Source of the DNA: Sphingomonas sp. Ant H11
Lineage (GTDB): Bacteria > Pseudomonadota > Alphaproteobacteria > Sphingomonadales > Sphingomonadaceae
NCBI RefSeq assembly: GCF_000797515.1
Contig: NZ_JSBN01000117.1
Location: 1-39,435, forward strand
Length of the DNA stretch: 39,435 nt
Direction of reading: 5' to 3'
The translations under genes and the position numbers were made by a program. A model generated the notes under the pieces. The model was not told the DNA's origin. It searched no databases and saw only the letters and a list, made by a program, of their open reading frames with translations. How positions within the stretch are numbered: the first letter of the stretch is position 1; every line of letters starts with the position of its first letter. Positions 1-8,044 of this stretch are shown here, in pieces.

Positions 1-289
1 GACCTCGCCGCCCACCGTCTCCAGCCGGATATCGGGGGGTGTAACGCCGCTGTCGGCCCGCATCCGTCCAAACGAAGGTTTCCCGTTGCACCCCGAACTG
101 CGCAACATCGGGATCGAAGTCGAGAAGTAACAGCGCATCGCGCTCGAGCAGGCTCTCATAAGGCAGCGCATCGCCAGCCTTGATCGACTGATACCAACCC
201 GTGCACGATCTTCGGCCTGGCCGGTCTGCCGGGTTTCGGGCGAACCGCACCGTTGCGTCAGAACGCAAACGGGCTGATTTGTCGGTCAC
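1..289 (-). CDS. TnsA-like endonuclease, N-terminal part (partial, probably frameshifted)
   Basis: The gene reads leftward and runs off the window start. One frame gives GWYQSIKAGDALPYESLLER followed by DALLLLDFDPDVAQFGVQ and RRYTP. This is the pattern of the TnsA endonuclease N-terminal domain, which makes 5'-strand cuts in Tn7-type transposition. After RRYTP the expected continuation (DIRLETVGGEV) is only found by shifting frame at a run of six G (34-39). A second short mismatch precedes GWYQS. The best Shine-Dalgarno (AAGGAG, 306-311) points to an ATG at 297 that meets a stop after three codons. The open frame starts at GTG 289, so a third indel near the start is possible. Either a decayed transposon gene or sequence error. 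Family by motif only. Confidence 0.5.
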   Translation of the reverse strand, partial: MTDKSARLRSDATVRFARNPADRPGRRSCTGWYQSIKAGDALPYESLLERDALLLLDFDPDVAQFGVQRETFVWTDAGRQRRYTPRYPAGDGGRRG

Positions 290-337
290 GCCGACATTCG
301 CTATTCTCCTTATGGGAACGACTCGAATTGCCGGATC

Positions 338-366
338 AGTATAACTGCTTCCGCAAAGGGCGTTAA
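338..366 (-). promoter_or_regulatory. Putative sigma70-type promoter for the TnsA-like gene
   Basis: On the minus strand TTAACG (361-366) and TATACT (338-343) are separated by 17 bp. They lie about 40 bp upstream of the AAGGAG site and start region of the TnsA-like gene. Recognised by eye only. Confidence 0.35.
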
Positions 367-383
367 TCGGTTCCGCTCAGACC

Positions 384-1256
384 ATGATCGTCGAACTCGC
401 CGAACGCGGCGAGCCGATCGACATGGTTCTATTTGCGGATCCCGGCGCTGAGAAGTCGCAGACCTATGCGTATATTCCGCTGTTCCGGGCTTGGATGGCA
501 GAGCGCGGCATCGCGTCCGAAATCGTCCGCTACCAGCCCCGCAACTTCAAACACTGGCCACCCTATGCGGGCATCGCCGAGAACATGCTCACCAACGCCA
601 CCCTGCCCTCCGTGGTCTTTGGTGGGGGGTCCTGCTCACAAAAATGGAAGGCGGCCCCGCAAGATGCGTGGACCGCCAAGTGGGAGGCGGCGCGCCGCTG
701 CTGGGACGCAGGCGGCCGCGTCGTGAAGCTGATCGGCTATGACGCCTCGGGACGCGACACCCAGCGTTATCACCACGCGATCGGATGCGAGGATCCTCGC
801 TACGCCTATCGCTATCCTTTGCGGGAATGGGGTTGGTCTCGCGCCGACTGCGAGGCGCGCATTGCGCGCGCCCGCCTGCCCGTCCCGCCCAAATCTAGCT
901 GCTTCTTTTGTGGCAGCATCAAGCCCGACGAGGTGCTGGAGCTTTCGATTTCAGAACTGCGCGTGATCGTGCTGATGGAGGCACGGGCCAAGCCGCGCCT
1001 CCGCAACGTCGACGGCCTTTGGCGTAAGCCGGTCCTTGGCCGTCGCGGCGCGACCCCGCGCCCCGGCAGCATTACCGAGTTCATCCGTGAACGCGGCCTC
1101 CTGCCCCCGGCGGAGATCGACCACATCATCGAAACCGCGCCAACCGAACTAATTGCATTCCAGGCCGCTCAGGCAGTGCTTCCGCTCGAGGAACGAACCC
1201 CGCTGGGTCACTGGCTCGAAAACTTCAACCGCGCCGCAACGGCGCTCGTTCAATAA
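384..1256 (+). CDS. PAPS reductase-like protein lacking the N-terminal PP-loop
   Basis: The 290-residue product resembles the phosphoadenosine phosphosulfate reductase / PP-loop ATPase superfamily members carried by phages and plasmids. It has DMVLFADPGAEKSQTY (strand and turn after the nucleotide loop), GRVVKLIGYDASGRD, and a C-terminal SSCFFCG cysteine pair. Family members normally begin with an SGGxxS-type PP-loop about 10-15 residues before MIVELA. Here the upstream frame reads ALIGSAQT and closes at a stop, with no Shine-Dalgarno before ATG 384. So the N-terminus looks lost at a junction, or hidden by an indel. It is followed 9 nt later by another plus-strand gene. Substrate unknown. Such proteins often act in nucleic-acid modification or phage defence, but nothing here fixes the role. 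Confidence 0.6.
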   Translation: MIVELAERGEPIDMVLFADPGAEKSQTYAYIPLFRAWMAERGIASEIVRYQPRNFKHWPPYAGIAENMLTNATLPSVVFGGGSCSQKWKAAPQDAWTAKWEAARRCWDAGGRVVKLIGYDASGRDTQRYHHAIGCEDPRYAYRYPLREWGWSRADCEARIARARLPVPPKSSCFFCGSIKPDEVLELSISELRVIVLMEARAKPRLRNVDGLWRKPVLGRRGATPRPGSITEFIRERGLLPPAEIDHIIETAPTELIAFQAAQAVLPLEERTPLGHWLENFNRAATALVQ

Positions 1257-1265
1257 GGTGGTCTC

Positions 1266-1994
1266 ATGAAACGCCCGTCCTGGATCCGCCGCCTGATGCG
1301 CTCAAACAAGCCGCGGCCATGGTGGCTCGCCGGGCGGGCCGATGATCCGCGCACGCACTTCGACATGCTGATGCTGACGGCGCGCGACCTCCATACTAAG
1401 AATCCGACCGCCCTTCCCCACCTTATCGCCGCGATACTCAGGCCCGAGCAATCCGAATTACTGCTCGCCGTAGGTGAACGTGGACAGGACGCAGCCGCAG
1501 ACATCTCTGGCTTCACATTCTTCTTCGAAGGCGTGCTGGATCTGGCTTATGGCGACAGTCGACGTCCTCGGGAACTTCGGCCGAGCGACTTTCCCCTCGA
1601 TCTGGGTCACGATTGTGTTCTGCCCTGCCCGTGGAGCCATGACCGTTTCATCGATGCGATGGCTTTCATCGGCCGTGCGAAGATCGATCAAGCGGATGCA
1701 GAGCGACAAATGTACGGGGGAGACTGGCGGCAGGACTCCAATCACCGTGTCGAGCTATGGCTTCCTTGGCGCATCGGCTTCGTGATCGGAGGCAACCACT
1801 CGCTCGCTGCTGGTATTCTTGCCGGCGCTGGCCACTTGATCCCGGACAATGTCCTGGATTTCGACCACCTCTTCGACCTCATCGAATGCGACGGTCGCAC
1901 CTACCGGTACGGCGCAAACCTTGAACATACCGCGCCCGTGACTGATGCGCGCCACGCTGCAGTGTTCGAGATCGGGCGCATGATCGCTCGGTAG
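1266..1994 (+). CDS. Conserved hypothetical protein (possibly DUF6710-like)
   Basis: A 242-residue protein starting 9 nt after the preceding gene, with AAGGTGG before ATG 1266. It has a basic N-terminus, a central FFEGVLDLAYGD segment and a well-formed FVIGGNHSLAAGILAG motif followed by an acidic stretch. The IGGNHS motif recalls DUF6710 proteins, but I recognise this only weakly and infer no function. No membrane segment or signal peptide is evident. It probably shares a transcript with the PAPS-reductase-like gene. Confidence 0.6.
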   Translation: MKRPSWIRRLMRSNKPRPWWLAGRADDPRTHFDMLMLTARDLHTKNPTALPHLIAAILRPEQSELLLAVGERGQDAAADISGFTFFFEGVLDLAYGDSRRPRELRPSDFPLDLGHDCVLPCPWSHDRFIDAMAFIGRAKIDQADAERQMYGGDWRQDSNHRVELWLPWRIGFVIGGNHSLAAGILAGAGHLIPDNVLDFDHLFDLIECDGRTYRYGANLEHTAPVTDARHAAVFEIGRMIAR

Positions 1995-2055
1995 GAGGAA
2001 AGGAGGCTTTCGGCTTTGGGGAGCTTGGTGCTCGCCCAGATGAAGGAAACCGATC

Positions 2056-2367
2056 ATGCACAGCGTCGCCGTCTACCTCACGCAACGGCTCTATGGCGGT
2101 CCCGAAGAAGGGGGCTGGTGGTACGATGCCGGCGAACTCTGCACCGACCCGGCGCTGACCGCCTTCGGCGTCACCTTCCCCGACGGTCACGAAGATCGTG
2201 CCCGGCGAATGTCGGCCGAGGTTCAGGCGCATCTCGATCGCGACTGGAACGCTGGCGACCACGCGCGGCCGATCAGCAGCGTCCTCTCCGCTGGGCGCTT
2301 CGAGGCCCGCGTCCACGATGGCTGGCCCCCTCTCGCCTATCCGGCCGAGCGTCCCCGGTACGAATGA
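2056..2367 (+). CDS. Hypothetical protein, 103 aa
   Basis: A small acidic protein beginning MHSVAVYLTQRLYGGPEEGG, with tryptophan-rich segments (GGWWYDAGE) and a C-terminal PPLAYPAERPRYE. ATG 2056 follows GAAGGAAACC at good spacing. Codon use matches its neighbours (GC-rich third positions) and it lies in the same-direction gene run, so I take it as real. The family is not recognised. The two longer overlapping frames in this area do not look like protein. Confidence 0.55.
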   Translation: MHSVAVYLTQRLYGGPEEGGWWYDAGELCTDPALTAFGVTFPDGHEDRARRMSAEVQAHLDRDWNAGDHARPISSVLSAGRFEARVHDGWPPLAYPAERPRYE

Positions 2368-2417
2368 CCCGAACCGCTTGGGTCTCCCACTTTGCCAACC
2401 TTCAGGAGTCCGGCCCC

Positions 2418-3023
2418 ATGAAGACCTTCACCGTCCACTGCGAATACCCTGCCCATTACCGTGCGGAGATCACGGTCGAGGCGGAAGATGTCGTCAGCGC
2501 CTGCCGCTCTGCGATCGATGCGTCACATACGACCGACGGGTGGAAGAGCCTCGACACGGAGCATCCCACTTATGTCAGCGCAATCGCAGAAGGAGCCGGC
2601 GTCGATCCTTGGCGCTTCGTCCCCGATGGAGGCGATGCCTCTGTCTTGCCCGTCCCGGGCCTGTTCTCTGATGTGGCGGCCTGTGCGGGCTATGCCGCGA
2701 CCCGTAGCGAGGATCTGGTGGACCAGCTCCGCATCATGATCGACGCAATCGGCGCCGACGGAGGGTTGAGGATCACCCCAGCGGCGATGGTACGCCTGTG
2801 CGACACGGGGCAGGCAATTCTCGACGACATCGCAAGGTGTGGGTTGAGCCCGACAGGTCCGAAGGCGGCAGCAAGCATGATCCCGCTGCGCCCGACGCCA
2901 CCTGACGCCCGACAGCCTTCCGCCAGAGAGATGCGGCACATGGGCGGCCGCGAGGCTCCCGCAACCGTAAAAATCCGGGCCGAGTTGCCGCTGCGCGGCT
3001 GCCCGCACCACCCCGGTTTTTAA
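2418..3023 (+). CDS. Hypothetical protein, 201 aa
   Basis: ATG 2418 follows TCAGGAGTCC. The product starts MKTFTVHCEYPAHYRAEITV, which looks like a short beta-rich domain (about residues 1-75). An alanine-rich helical middle follows, with PGLFSDVAACAGYAATRSED. The last ~14 residues (AELPLRGCPHHPGF) are encoded by a repeated leader sequence found again before ssb (see 2975-3015). The natural C-terminus may therefore be shorter, or the coding region runs into the regulatory region of the next gene. Family not recognised. Confidence 0.5.
   Translation: MKTFTVHCEYPAHYRAEITVEAEDVVSACRSAIDASHTTDGWKSLDTEHPTYVSAIAEGAGVDPWRFVPDGGDASVLPVPGLFSDVAACAGYAATRSEDLVDQLRIMIDAIGADGGLRITPAAMVRLCDTGQAILDDIARCGLSPTGPKAAASMIPLRPTPPDARQPSAREMRHMGGREAPATVKIRAELPLRGCPHHPGF
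2975..3015 (+). repeat. Leader repeat B, copy 1 (before the DUF2493 gene)
   Basis: About 40 bp starting CGGGCCGAGTTGCCGCT and ending CGCACCACCC, almost identical to 7931-7970. It ends 117 bp before the start codon of the DUF2493 gene at 3132. The copy before ssb ends 118 bp before that start. The element contains the short inverted repeat GCCGC-TGC-GCGGC. Constant distance to two different genes suggests a promoter or 5' leader element. Confidence 0.6.
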
Positions 3024-3131
3024 GGTTTCCCTTCGCTACGCTCCGGTGCGGGTGCCTCTTATTCGGCCGCCCAGGAGGTGCGCATCCGGCGGATAGGCCG
3101 CCGGCCTCGATCAGATGAAGGGCTTGACCCC

Positions 3132-4091
3132 ATGACCACTTCCCTCGCTGCCGCACTCTCCGCTCTGGAGCTGGGACACCTCGAACCCCGCGCCGAAGAT
3201 GTCTCGGGCATGTGCCCTCCCTCGACCGATGCACTTGAACAGACCACTACCGCGATCTGGAGCGACCTGTTCGCAACCCTCCAGAACACGTCGCTCGAGC
3301 GCGACATCGAGGAAATGGGCTGGGGCCTGGTCAATCTCTTCCACCGGGCCGCGGCCAAGAAGCACGCGACGATCGACCGTCTCACCGACGAAATCAGGCT
3401 CCTCCTGGCCGAGCAGGACGGTTCGGAGATCAACACCTCCAACCTCGAGGACAAGATCGACCTTGCCAAGAAGATCGAGGAAGCCGCCACCTGCTACGAG
3501 GTGATGCGCGACACCGCAGCGGCGCACTACATCCGCGAGACCGGCCGTTCCTGGATCCCGTCGACCGGCAACCGCATTTCGCTCGGGGTCACGTCGGCGA
3601 TCGTTGACGGCCGCGCATTCCTCCAGGCTCGCCGCGAGCGCGTCCGCGACGCCAACACGGCACAGGGCACACCCGTCGTGTTTGCCGGAGGGCGGCTGAC
3701 CTTCCGGACCGATGAGGACATGAAGGCGTTTGGCGACAACCTGCTGCGCACCCTCAACGCGGTTCGGGAACGCGTCGGCGACATGTATCTCGTTCATGGC
3801 GGCGACATGAAGGGGATCGAGCGCATCGCGGCATCGTGGGCCGAACAGCACGGTGTGCAGCAAGTCCGCTTCGGTCTCGACCGCAAGCTCGGGGACCGGG
3901 CCGGCTTCCGTCGCAACGAGCTGATGCTCTCGCTGAAGCCCCGCTACGTCATCGCCTTCCAGGGCAATGGCGTGACCGAGCGTCTGGTGATCGACGCGAA
4001 GAAGGCAGGCATCCGCGTGGTGGATCGCCGTGGTCCGCTCGGCACCCCACCCGCAGCACAGAACGCTCAGCGCGACCGCAAGGTCGCCTGA
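3132..4091 (+). CDS. DUF2493 (SLOG-superfamily-like) domain protein
   Basis: ATG 3132 follows GATGAAGGG; earlier in-frame starts lie inside the leader. The 319-residue product has a helical N-terminal ~170 residues and a C-terminal Rossmann-like domain typical of DUF2493. That domain shows TPVVFAGGRLTF, then YLVHGGDMKGIERIAASWA, then RNELMLSLKPRYVIAFQGN and AGIRVV. DUF2493 proteins are related to the SLOG family, which is proposed to bind nucleotide-derived ligands. They are common on alphaproteobacterial plasmids, but their activity is unknown. Repeat B and a ~117-bp leader precede it. A 9-bp stem hairpin follows at 4101-4122. Confidence 0.8.
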   Translation: MTTSLAAALSALELGHLEPRAEDVSGMCPPSTDALEQTTTAIWSDLFATLQNTSLERDIEEMGWGLVNLFHRAAAKKHATIDRLTDEIRLLLAEQDGSEINTSNLEDKIDLAKKIEEAATCYEVMRDTAAAHYIRETGRSWIPSTGNRISLGVTSAIVDGRAFLQARRERVRDANTAQGTPVVFAGGRLTFRTDEDMKAFGDNLLRTLNAVRERVGDMYLVHGGDMKGIERIAASWAEQHGVQQVRFGLDRKLGDRAGFRRNELMLSLKPRYVIAFQGNGVTERLVIDAKKAGIRVVDRRGPLGTPPAAQNAQRDRKVA

Positions 4092-4100
4092 GCTCGGCTC

Positions 4101-4122
4101 GGCCGCTGGTACGCCAGCGGCC
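4101..4122 (+). terminator. Terminator-like hairpin after the DUF2493 gene
   Basis: A perfect inverted repeat, GGCCGCTGG - TACG - CCAGCGGCC, ten bases after the stop codon. No T-run follows, so it may be an mRNA-end or processing structure rather than an efficient intrinsic terminator. Confidence 0.4.
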
Positions 4123-4208
4123 TCGCCGATGGCGGCTCGCCGTTCCGGCGCGCCGCACACCGCCCCGGAAGGGGCGTATCGATATCAACCCGCCAAGGAG
4201 CGCACCCC

Positions 4209-4442
4209 ATGTCACGCCCGAATCCGTTCCAGACCGCCGCCCATTGCTGGCGCTTTGCGCTGCGCCGGGCGACGGCCGATGGCGATACCTTCCATATCGT
4301 GGTGACGGGCAATCCCGCCGCTCCGCGTGCGGTCATGTCCGATCGCGAGCTGTTCGCTCGCGAGGACCTGACGCCCGACGACATCGAGGCATCGTGCGAC
4401 CCATTTCTGTTGGGCCTCAGCAACGTGGAATCCCGACCGTGA
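4209..4442 (+). CDS. Hypothetical protein, 77 aa
   Basis: ATG 4209 follows CAAGGAGCGC. The product has HCWRFALRRATADGDTFHIVV near the N-terminus, then REDLTPDDIEASCDPFL. Its stop overlaps the GTG start of the next gene (GTGA), which suggests translational coupling. Family not recognised. Confidence 0.55.
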   Translation: MSRPNPFQTAAHCWRFALRRATADGDTFHIVVTGNPAAPRAVMSDRELFAREDLTPDDIEASCDPFLLGLSNVESRP

Positions 4443-5053
4443 TCTTCAACAAGCGCATCGCCAACATCTCCGAGGAGGAGTTCGCCGAATTGATGGCTAT
4501 CGTCCGGGCGCCCCCGACTCCGCCCGCCCGCTTACCGACGAGGATCGTTGTGCGACGAGAATACCTGGCCGAACAGGAGCGCCGTCGCATCATCGGCTAT
4601 CAGCCCGACCTCTTCACCGCCAAGCCAGTCACCCGCTACCACCGGCACCGGCCCGCGCCATCGTGGGATCGCACACCCGATGAGACGATCGAGGAAAAAC
4701 TCGAACGCATCGCCGGCGACCGCTTCGCGACCTTCGGTCCGCCACGCCCCGATCGCCCCGCACACCAGACGCCCAACGAAAGGGCCGAGATCGTCGCCAA
4801 AGCCGCCAACTGGCTGCGCGTCAGCCAGCGTGTTCGCTTGGTCGACGCGCCCGGTGCCGTCGATCCGGCCTTCGGGATCCAACGATACCTCGGCCGATAT
4901 GGCGTCGTCTGGCGGCTGTGCGCCGCTCCCTTCCAAGACCATTGCTACGTGTTCTTCGATCCGATCGGAGGCGAGCGAACGGCCAAGGTCGAACTGGCCG
5001 AGCTGCGCGATCTCGAGCCCGAACAGAGGAGAGGATGCGCCGAGCGCTGGTAA
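4439..5053 (+). CDS. Hypothetical protein, 204 aa (GTG start)
   Basis: The start is placed at GTG 4439 because it overlaps the stop of the preceding gene (GTGA) and the protein becomes plausible from this point (VIFNKRIANISEEEFAELMA). The middle contains GYQPDLFTAKPVT, similar to GRQPDLFDGPTVT in the 59-aa gene at 5547, so the two may share an origin. The C-terminal part (RVRLVDAPGAVDPAFGIQRY, then WRLCAAPFQDHCYVFFDP) looks like a small beta-rich domain. No known family recognised. Confidence 0.5.
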   Translation: MIFNKRIANISEEEFAELMAIVRAPPTPPARLPTRIVVRREYLAEQERRRIIGYQPDLFTAKPVTRYHRHRPAPSWDRTPDETIEEKLERIAGDRFATFGPPRPDRPAHQTPNERAEIVAKAANWLRVSQRVRLVDAPGAVDPAFGIQRYLGRYGVVWRLCAAPFQDHCYVFFDPIGGERTAKVELAELRDLEPEQRRGCAERW

Positions 5054-5087
5054 GCGGCCGATTCCCGGTCCGCACGGAGCCAGTACC

Positions 5088-5547
5088 ATGACCGAGACCC
5101 TGACCATCGGCGCCAGCCCGGCAGAGGAGGATTGCGCTCAGCTCGGACGGACGCCCGACTTCCAACGGCTAAACCGCCTCGAAGTCGACTGCTACCAGGC
5201 CGCGCTGATCGCGCGCTACGGCCCGCCGCCTGAAGGCGCCGCCTTCGCGCGCGATACCTCGACCCACGATTTCGGGCGCTACACCGAACTCGCGCTGCGC
5301 TTCGATCCTACGGACGAAGCCCACGCCGCTTACGCCATGCTCGCAGATGAAGGGCTCGGCCGCTGGTTTCACGCCGGCTTCACCGCTCCGGTCGAGTATC
5401 CCGACAGCACATCCCCGGTGATCCACCACGCGGATCTTGCTGCCGCGATCCGCTCCGCGATCAGCATCATGCGCCCCCCATACCCCCGACGGCGAACAGG
5501 CGATCGCGAACCTCCGCGCCCATTATCCGGAATTGGTCGCGGCCTGA
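5088..5547 (+). CDS. Hypothetical protein, probably frameshifted in a C-run
   Basis: ATG 5088 follows GGAGCCAGTACC. The frame reads MTETLTIGASPAEEDCAQLG through to about AAIRSAISIMRPPY, then becomes arginine-rich and improbable. Removing one base in the C-runs at 5474-5479 or 5483-5487 restores PDGEQAIANLRAHYPELVAA and a TGA at 5545-5547. That TGA overlaps the ATG of the next gene. The clean stop/start overlap supports the corrected reading. Without the correction the frame fuses to the 59-aa gene downstream. Function unknown. Confidence 0.5.
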
Positions 5548-5726
5548 TGGCTCGCGACTGCATCCGGCACCCGCGCCACGTCATCCAGCCCCTCGTGATC
5601 GGGCGTCAGCCCGATCTCTTCGATGGTCCGACCGTGACGCACGAACGGCCGCCAAAGCCGGTCCCGCACACCTGGAGCCGGGACTTCCTCCGCTACCTCA
5701 GAGCCACGGGCTCCAACTCCGATTGA
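5547..5726 (+). CDS. Hypothetical protein, 59 aa
   Basis: It starts at the ATG overlapping the corrected stop of the preceding gene. The product is MARDCIRHPRHVIQPLVIGR, followed by QPDLFDGPTVTHERPPKP and WSRDFLRYLRATG. The QPDLF segment resembles one in the gene at 4439. Small and basic, with no recognised domain. The next gene begins within about 12 nt. Confidence 0.45.
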   Translation: MARDCIRHPRHVIQPLVIGRQPDLFDGPTVTHERPPKPVPHTWSRDFLRYLRATGSNSD

Positions 5727-5737
5727 GGATGCCGACC

Positions 5738-6028
5738 ATGACCGATTATTCCAGACCCGTCCGCGTCCCGATGCCGGACTGGACCGACGAGGAGCTGCGC
5801 ACCCTTGTCGATTTTCGACGCCGCAAAGGACGCCGCTGGCGAAGCAAGTTGCTTGACCTCTACTTGTTCGGAAAGGATGACATCGAGCCGAACGGTGCCA
5901 GCCTTCGACACATCAGGAACCGTCAAGGCCCGAGCCGGGTGGCCGCCCTGAGCAAGGCAACCCTCGACGAAGCCGAGAAGCGCCTTGCGCCGATCGCCAA
6001 ACGCCCATCGCAAGGGGACGTGTCATGA
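5738..6028 (+). CDS. Hypothetical basic protein, 96 aa
   Basis: ATG 5738 is preferred over the TTG at 5723 because GAGGAT lies at proper distance upstream. The product contains MPDWTDEELRTLVDFRRRKG, then RRWRSKLLDLYLFGKDD. It is highly basic and helical and could bind nucleic acid, though no family is recognised. Its stop overlaps the next start (ATGA). Confidence 0.5.
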   Translation: MTDYSRPVRVPMPDWTDEELRTLVDFRRRKGRRWRSKLLDLYLFGKDDIEPNGASLRHIRNRQGPSRVAALSKATLDEAEKRLAPIAKRPSQGDVS

Positions 6029-6312
6029 GCCGTCACGACTACAAGAACGACACGGCCCGTGTCTCGATCGGATGGGATGCCCCGCTCGCGACCTTCTTCC
6101 TCCAGATCTGGACCGGCGACATCGATGACGAGGACGCGTCGCCGGCGATCTGGCTCGGGGGTTTCTACGGCGAAGCCCCACAGCCCGACCCGCTGATCGC
6201 GGTCGCGCGTCGCCACATCCCCGATCTGCCGGCGACGCTACACCGGCAGCTCACCGTCGATCGACTTGGTGAGCCGGCACGCCCGCGCCGCCCGGGTCTG
6301 ATAGACCCGTGA
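6025..6312 (+). CDS. Hypothetical protein, 95 aa
   Basis: ATG 6025 overlaps the stop of the preceding gene and its own stop overlaps the GTG start of the DUF6884 gene, so three genes are tightly coupled. It contains YKNDTARVSIGWDAPLATFF, then LQIWTGDIDDEDASPAIWLG. This pattern recurs in small alphaproteobacterial plasmid proteins. Function unknown. Confidence 0.55.
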   Translation: MSRHDYKNDTARVSIGWDAPLATFFLQIWTGDIDDEDASPAIWLGGFYGEAPQPDPLIAVARRHIPDLPATLHRQLTVDRLGEPARPRRPGLIDP

Positions 6313-6800
6313 CGAGCGCAGTCGACGCGACGCCGTGCGTGTATCTGATCGCCTGCGTTTCGCAGAAACTCGATCGGCGCGCACGCGCGGCCGACCTCTA
6401 CCGCTCGGACTGGTTCCGCAAGGCGCGGACCTATGTCGAGGAAACCGGCGAGCGCTGGTTCATCCTCTCGGCCGCTCACGGCCTCGTGAAACCCACGCAG
6501 CGCCTCGCCCCTTATGACGCTACACTCCGCGACCTGACGGCCGCAGAGCGGCGTCTGTGGGGCGAGAAGACGACACGGCAACTACGCCGCGCCATCGGGC
6601 CGCACCACGCCGGCCCGATCGTCTTCCTCGCCGGACGGCTCTACCGCGAGCCGCTGCTCGCCTTCGCCGGCGATCGGGCCACCATCCCGATGCTCGGCAT
6701 GGGGATCGGCCAGCAGAAGGCATGGCTTGCGGCCAAGATCGCAGAAGGGCGTGAGCGCGCCTTGCGCGCCGCCCAACTCGACCTCTTCCCCCTCTCCTGA
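6309..6800 (+). CDS. DUF6884-like protein
   Basis: The start is GTG 6309, overlapping the previous stop. The 163-residue product has CVYLIACVSQKLDRRARAAD, LYRSDWFRKARTYVE, then RWFILSAAHGLVKP, APYDATL and IVFLAGRLYREPL. The order 'LIACVSQKL ... DLY.S.WF ... ILSAAHGLV ... YD.TL' is that of DUF6884, a cytosolic family frequent on phages and plasmids. Its activity is not known to me. It ends in a hydrophobic LDLFPLS tail. The next gene begins 11 nt later. Confidence 0.7.
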   Translation: MTSAVDATPCVYLIACVSQKLDRRARAADLYRSDWFRKARTYVEETGERWFILSAAHGLVKPTQRLAPYDATLRDLTAAERRLWGEKTTRQLRRAIGPHHAGPIVFLAGRLYREPLLAFAGDRATIPMLGMGIGQQKAWLAAKIAEGRERALRAAQLDLFPLS

Positions 6801-6811
6801 CGGAGGCTGAC

Positions 6812-7174
6812 ATGGCCAGCACCTTCGCACGGCGCCTTGCGGCGCCGACTGCGCCCGCGCGCGCGCAGCAGCTCGAATTGTTCGACCTGCCGACTGCGAC
6901 CGCGCCTGCCTACGGCATGGCGGTCCCGCCGTGGTGCGGCCTCGCGGCCTGGCACCGCGAACTCGACCGCCAGTCGGCGATCATGCGTCCGCGCACGCCG
7001 CTCTACCACCGCTTCGAGGCGACCGCGCGCCAGCTCACGCGCGAGCGCATCCGCGCATCGCGCGACGTCGCCGCGATTGCCCGGCTTGTCATCCGGTTAT
7101 CGGCCGCCCGCTATCCGACGGGCGATCTCCACGGCCTCGAACGGGTATGGTCGCGCGCGAGCTCGGCACGCTGA
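6812..7174 (+). CDS. Hypothetical protein, 120 aa
   Basis: ATG 6812 follows GGAGGCTGAC. The product is alanine/arginine-rich with QQLELFDLPTATAPAYGM near the N-terminus, then RFEATARQLTRERIRASRDV. The last ~10 residues overlap the next gene in another frame. A one-base shift near 7140 would join the two, so either two overlapping genes or a broken single gene is possible. No family recognised. Confidence 0.5.
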   Translation: MASTFARRLAAPTAPARAQQLELFDLPTATAPAYGMAVPPWCGLAAWHRELDRQSAIMRPRTPLYHRFEATARQLTRERIRASRDVAAIARLVIRLSAARYPTGDLHGLERVWSRASSAR

Positions 7175-7362
7175 TCGTTGAAGCGACCAATCGTCGAACC
7201 CTGCTCGGTCTCGGGCGCGATGCGCCGCGGACCAAGGGTCCGGCATTGGATCCACGTCGATTGCCGGCTGACCGGCTCGACTACCTCATCCAGACCCATC
7301 GGGACATCGCCCTGGTCGACGCACTGCGCATCGAGCGCGAACGCCGGCATCGGCAGGGCTAA
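7147..7362 (+). CDS. Hypothetical protein, 71 aa
   Basis: It begins at ATG 7147 inside the end of the preceding gene. The product contains MVARELGTLIVEATNRRTLL, then LDPRRLPADRLDYLIQTHRD and a basic C-terminus (ERERRHRQG). It looks like a genuine helical peptide. It may be the true C-terminal half of the preceding gene if an indel separates them. A strong hairpin follows the stop. Confidence 0.45.
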   Translation: MVARELGTLIVEATNRRTLLGLGRDAPRTKGPALDPRRLPADRLDYLIQTHRDIALVDALRIERERRHRQG

Positions 7363-7366
7363 AGAC

Positions 7367-7387
7367 ACCCGCCCCTGCAGGGCGGGT
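7367..7387 (+). terminator. Terminator-like hairpin
   Basis: ACCCGCCC - CTGCA - GGGCGGGT begins five bases after the stop of the 71-aa gene. The 8-bp stem is perfect and GC-rich, and no T-run follows. It marks the end of the gene run 384-7362. Confidence 0.45.
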
Positions 7388-7930
7388 CGCACCTGATATT
7401 CGGGGCGCTACCGCGCCCGCATCAGATCTGACGCGCGGAGCAGTTCCGTGGGGCGAGGCCGGAGTCTGCCCCTTGCCGTGTGCCTCTGGGACGGGGCGAG
7501 CGCCACCTCACCGCGTTGGTCTGCGCGCCAGCTTCGCCGCGCTAGGCCGAAGGGGGAATGCGTTGTCGGCATCACGACAGCCGCGCCGAGTTCCTGCCGT
7601 CCCGCTGGTGGGTCTCCGGAGCACGAACCGGCCTTCATCATCTTGACATGCACGACGCGCGCGCGCCGTGTTAGCAAAGGCGGCACCAAGGTCCACGCCG
7701 CAAGCGGCATCCTTCAAGTTGGTCACTGGCGCTGGGCGGATGCACCAGCGAGGCAGGGTGTCAGAGCCGCCCCGGGTAGCGAGATCGAGGCACAACGACA
7801 CTGCCGGGCGAGTGACGTGACACAGGCGTCCTGCATACGGTTCCATGTCCATTGCCCGCCCGTGGGGGTCCATCCCCTCTCTTTCCTGAACGACCTAATC
7901 CGGCCGTCCAGCCCTCCAACCCGCGATCAT
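7388..7930. other. Gene-poor stretch before ssb
   Basis: Frames in this stretch are open only because of high GC and give low-complexity products. I see no RNA gene or known element. A TTGACA at 7643-7648 has no convincing -10 partner. The right end passes directly into leader repeat B. Confidence 0.4.
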
Positions 7931-7970
7931 TCGGGCCGAGTTGCCGCTACGCGGCTGCCCGCACCACCCC
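7931..7970 (+). repeat. Leader repeat B, copy 2 (before ssb)
   Basis: Nearly identical to 2975-3015: TCGGGCCGAGTTGCCGCT through CGCACCACCCC, with one A/G difference inside the GCCGC-TAC-GCGGC inverted repeat. It ends 118 bp before the ssb start codon. Downstream similarity to copy 1 persists weakly (a 'gcgctccggtg' core in both leaders). Confidence 0.6.
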
Positions 7971-8044
7971 TTTGATCGGGGTTCCCCTCCGCGTCTTCGC
8001 GCTCCGGTGGAGAGGCCGTCCTGGCCGTCTTTTTGGTGTTCAGT

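Noticed and set aside
4548..5726. 392-residue frame spanning two gene regions
   Set aside because: Its first 180 codons are a shadow of the gene at 4439; real coding starts at ATG 5088.
7448..7975. 175-residue plus-strand frame before ssb
   Set aside because: Low-complexity product, no ribosome site, and it runs into the repeated leader B.
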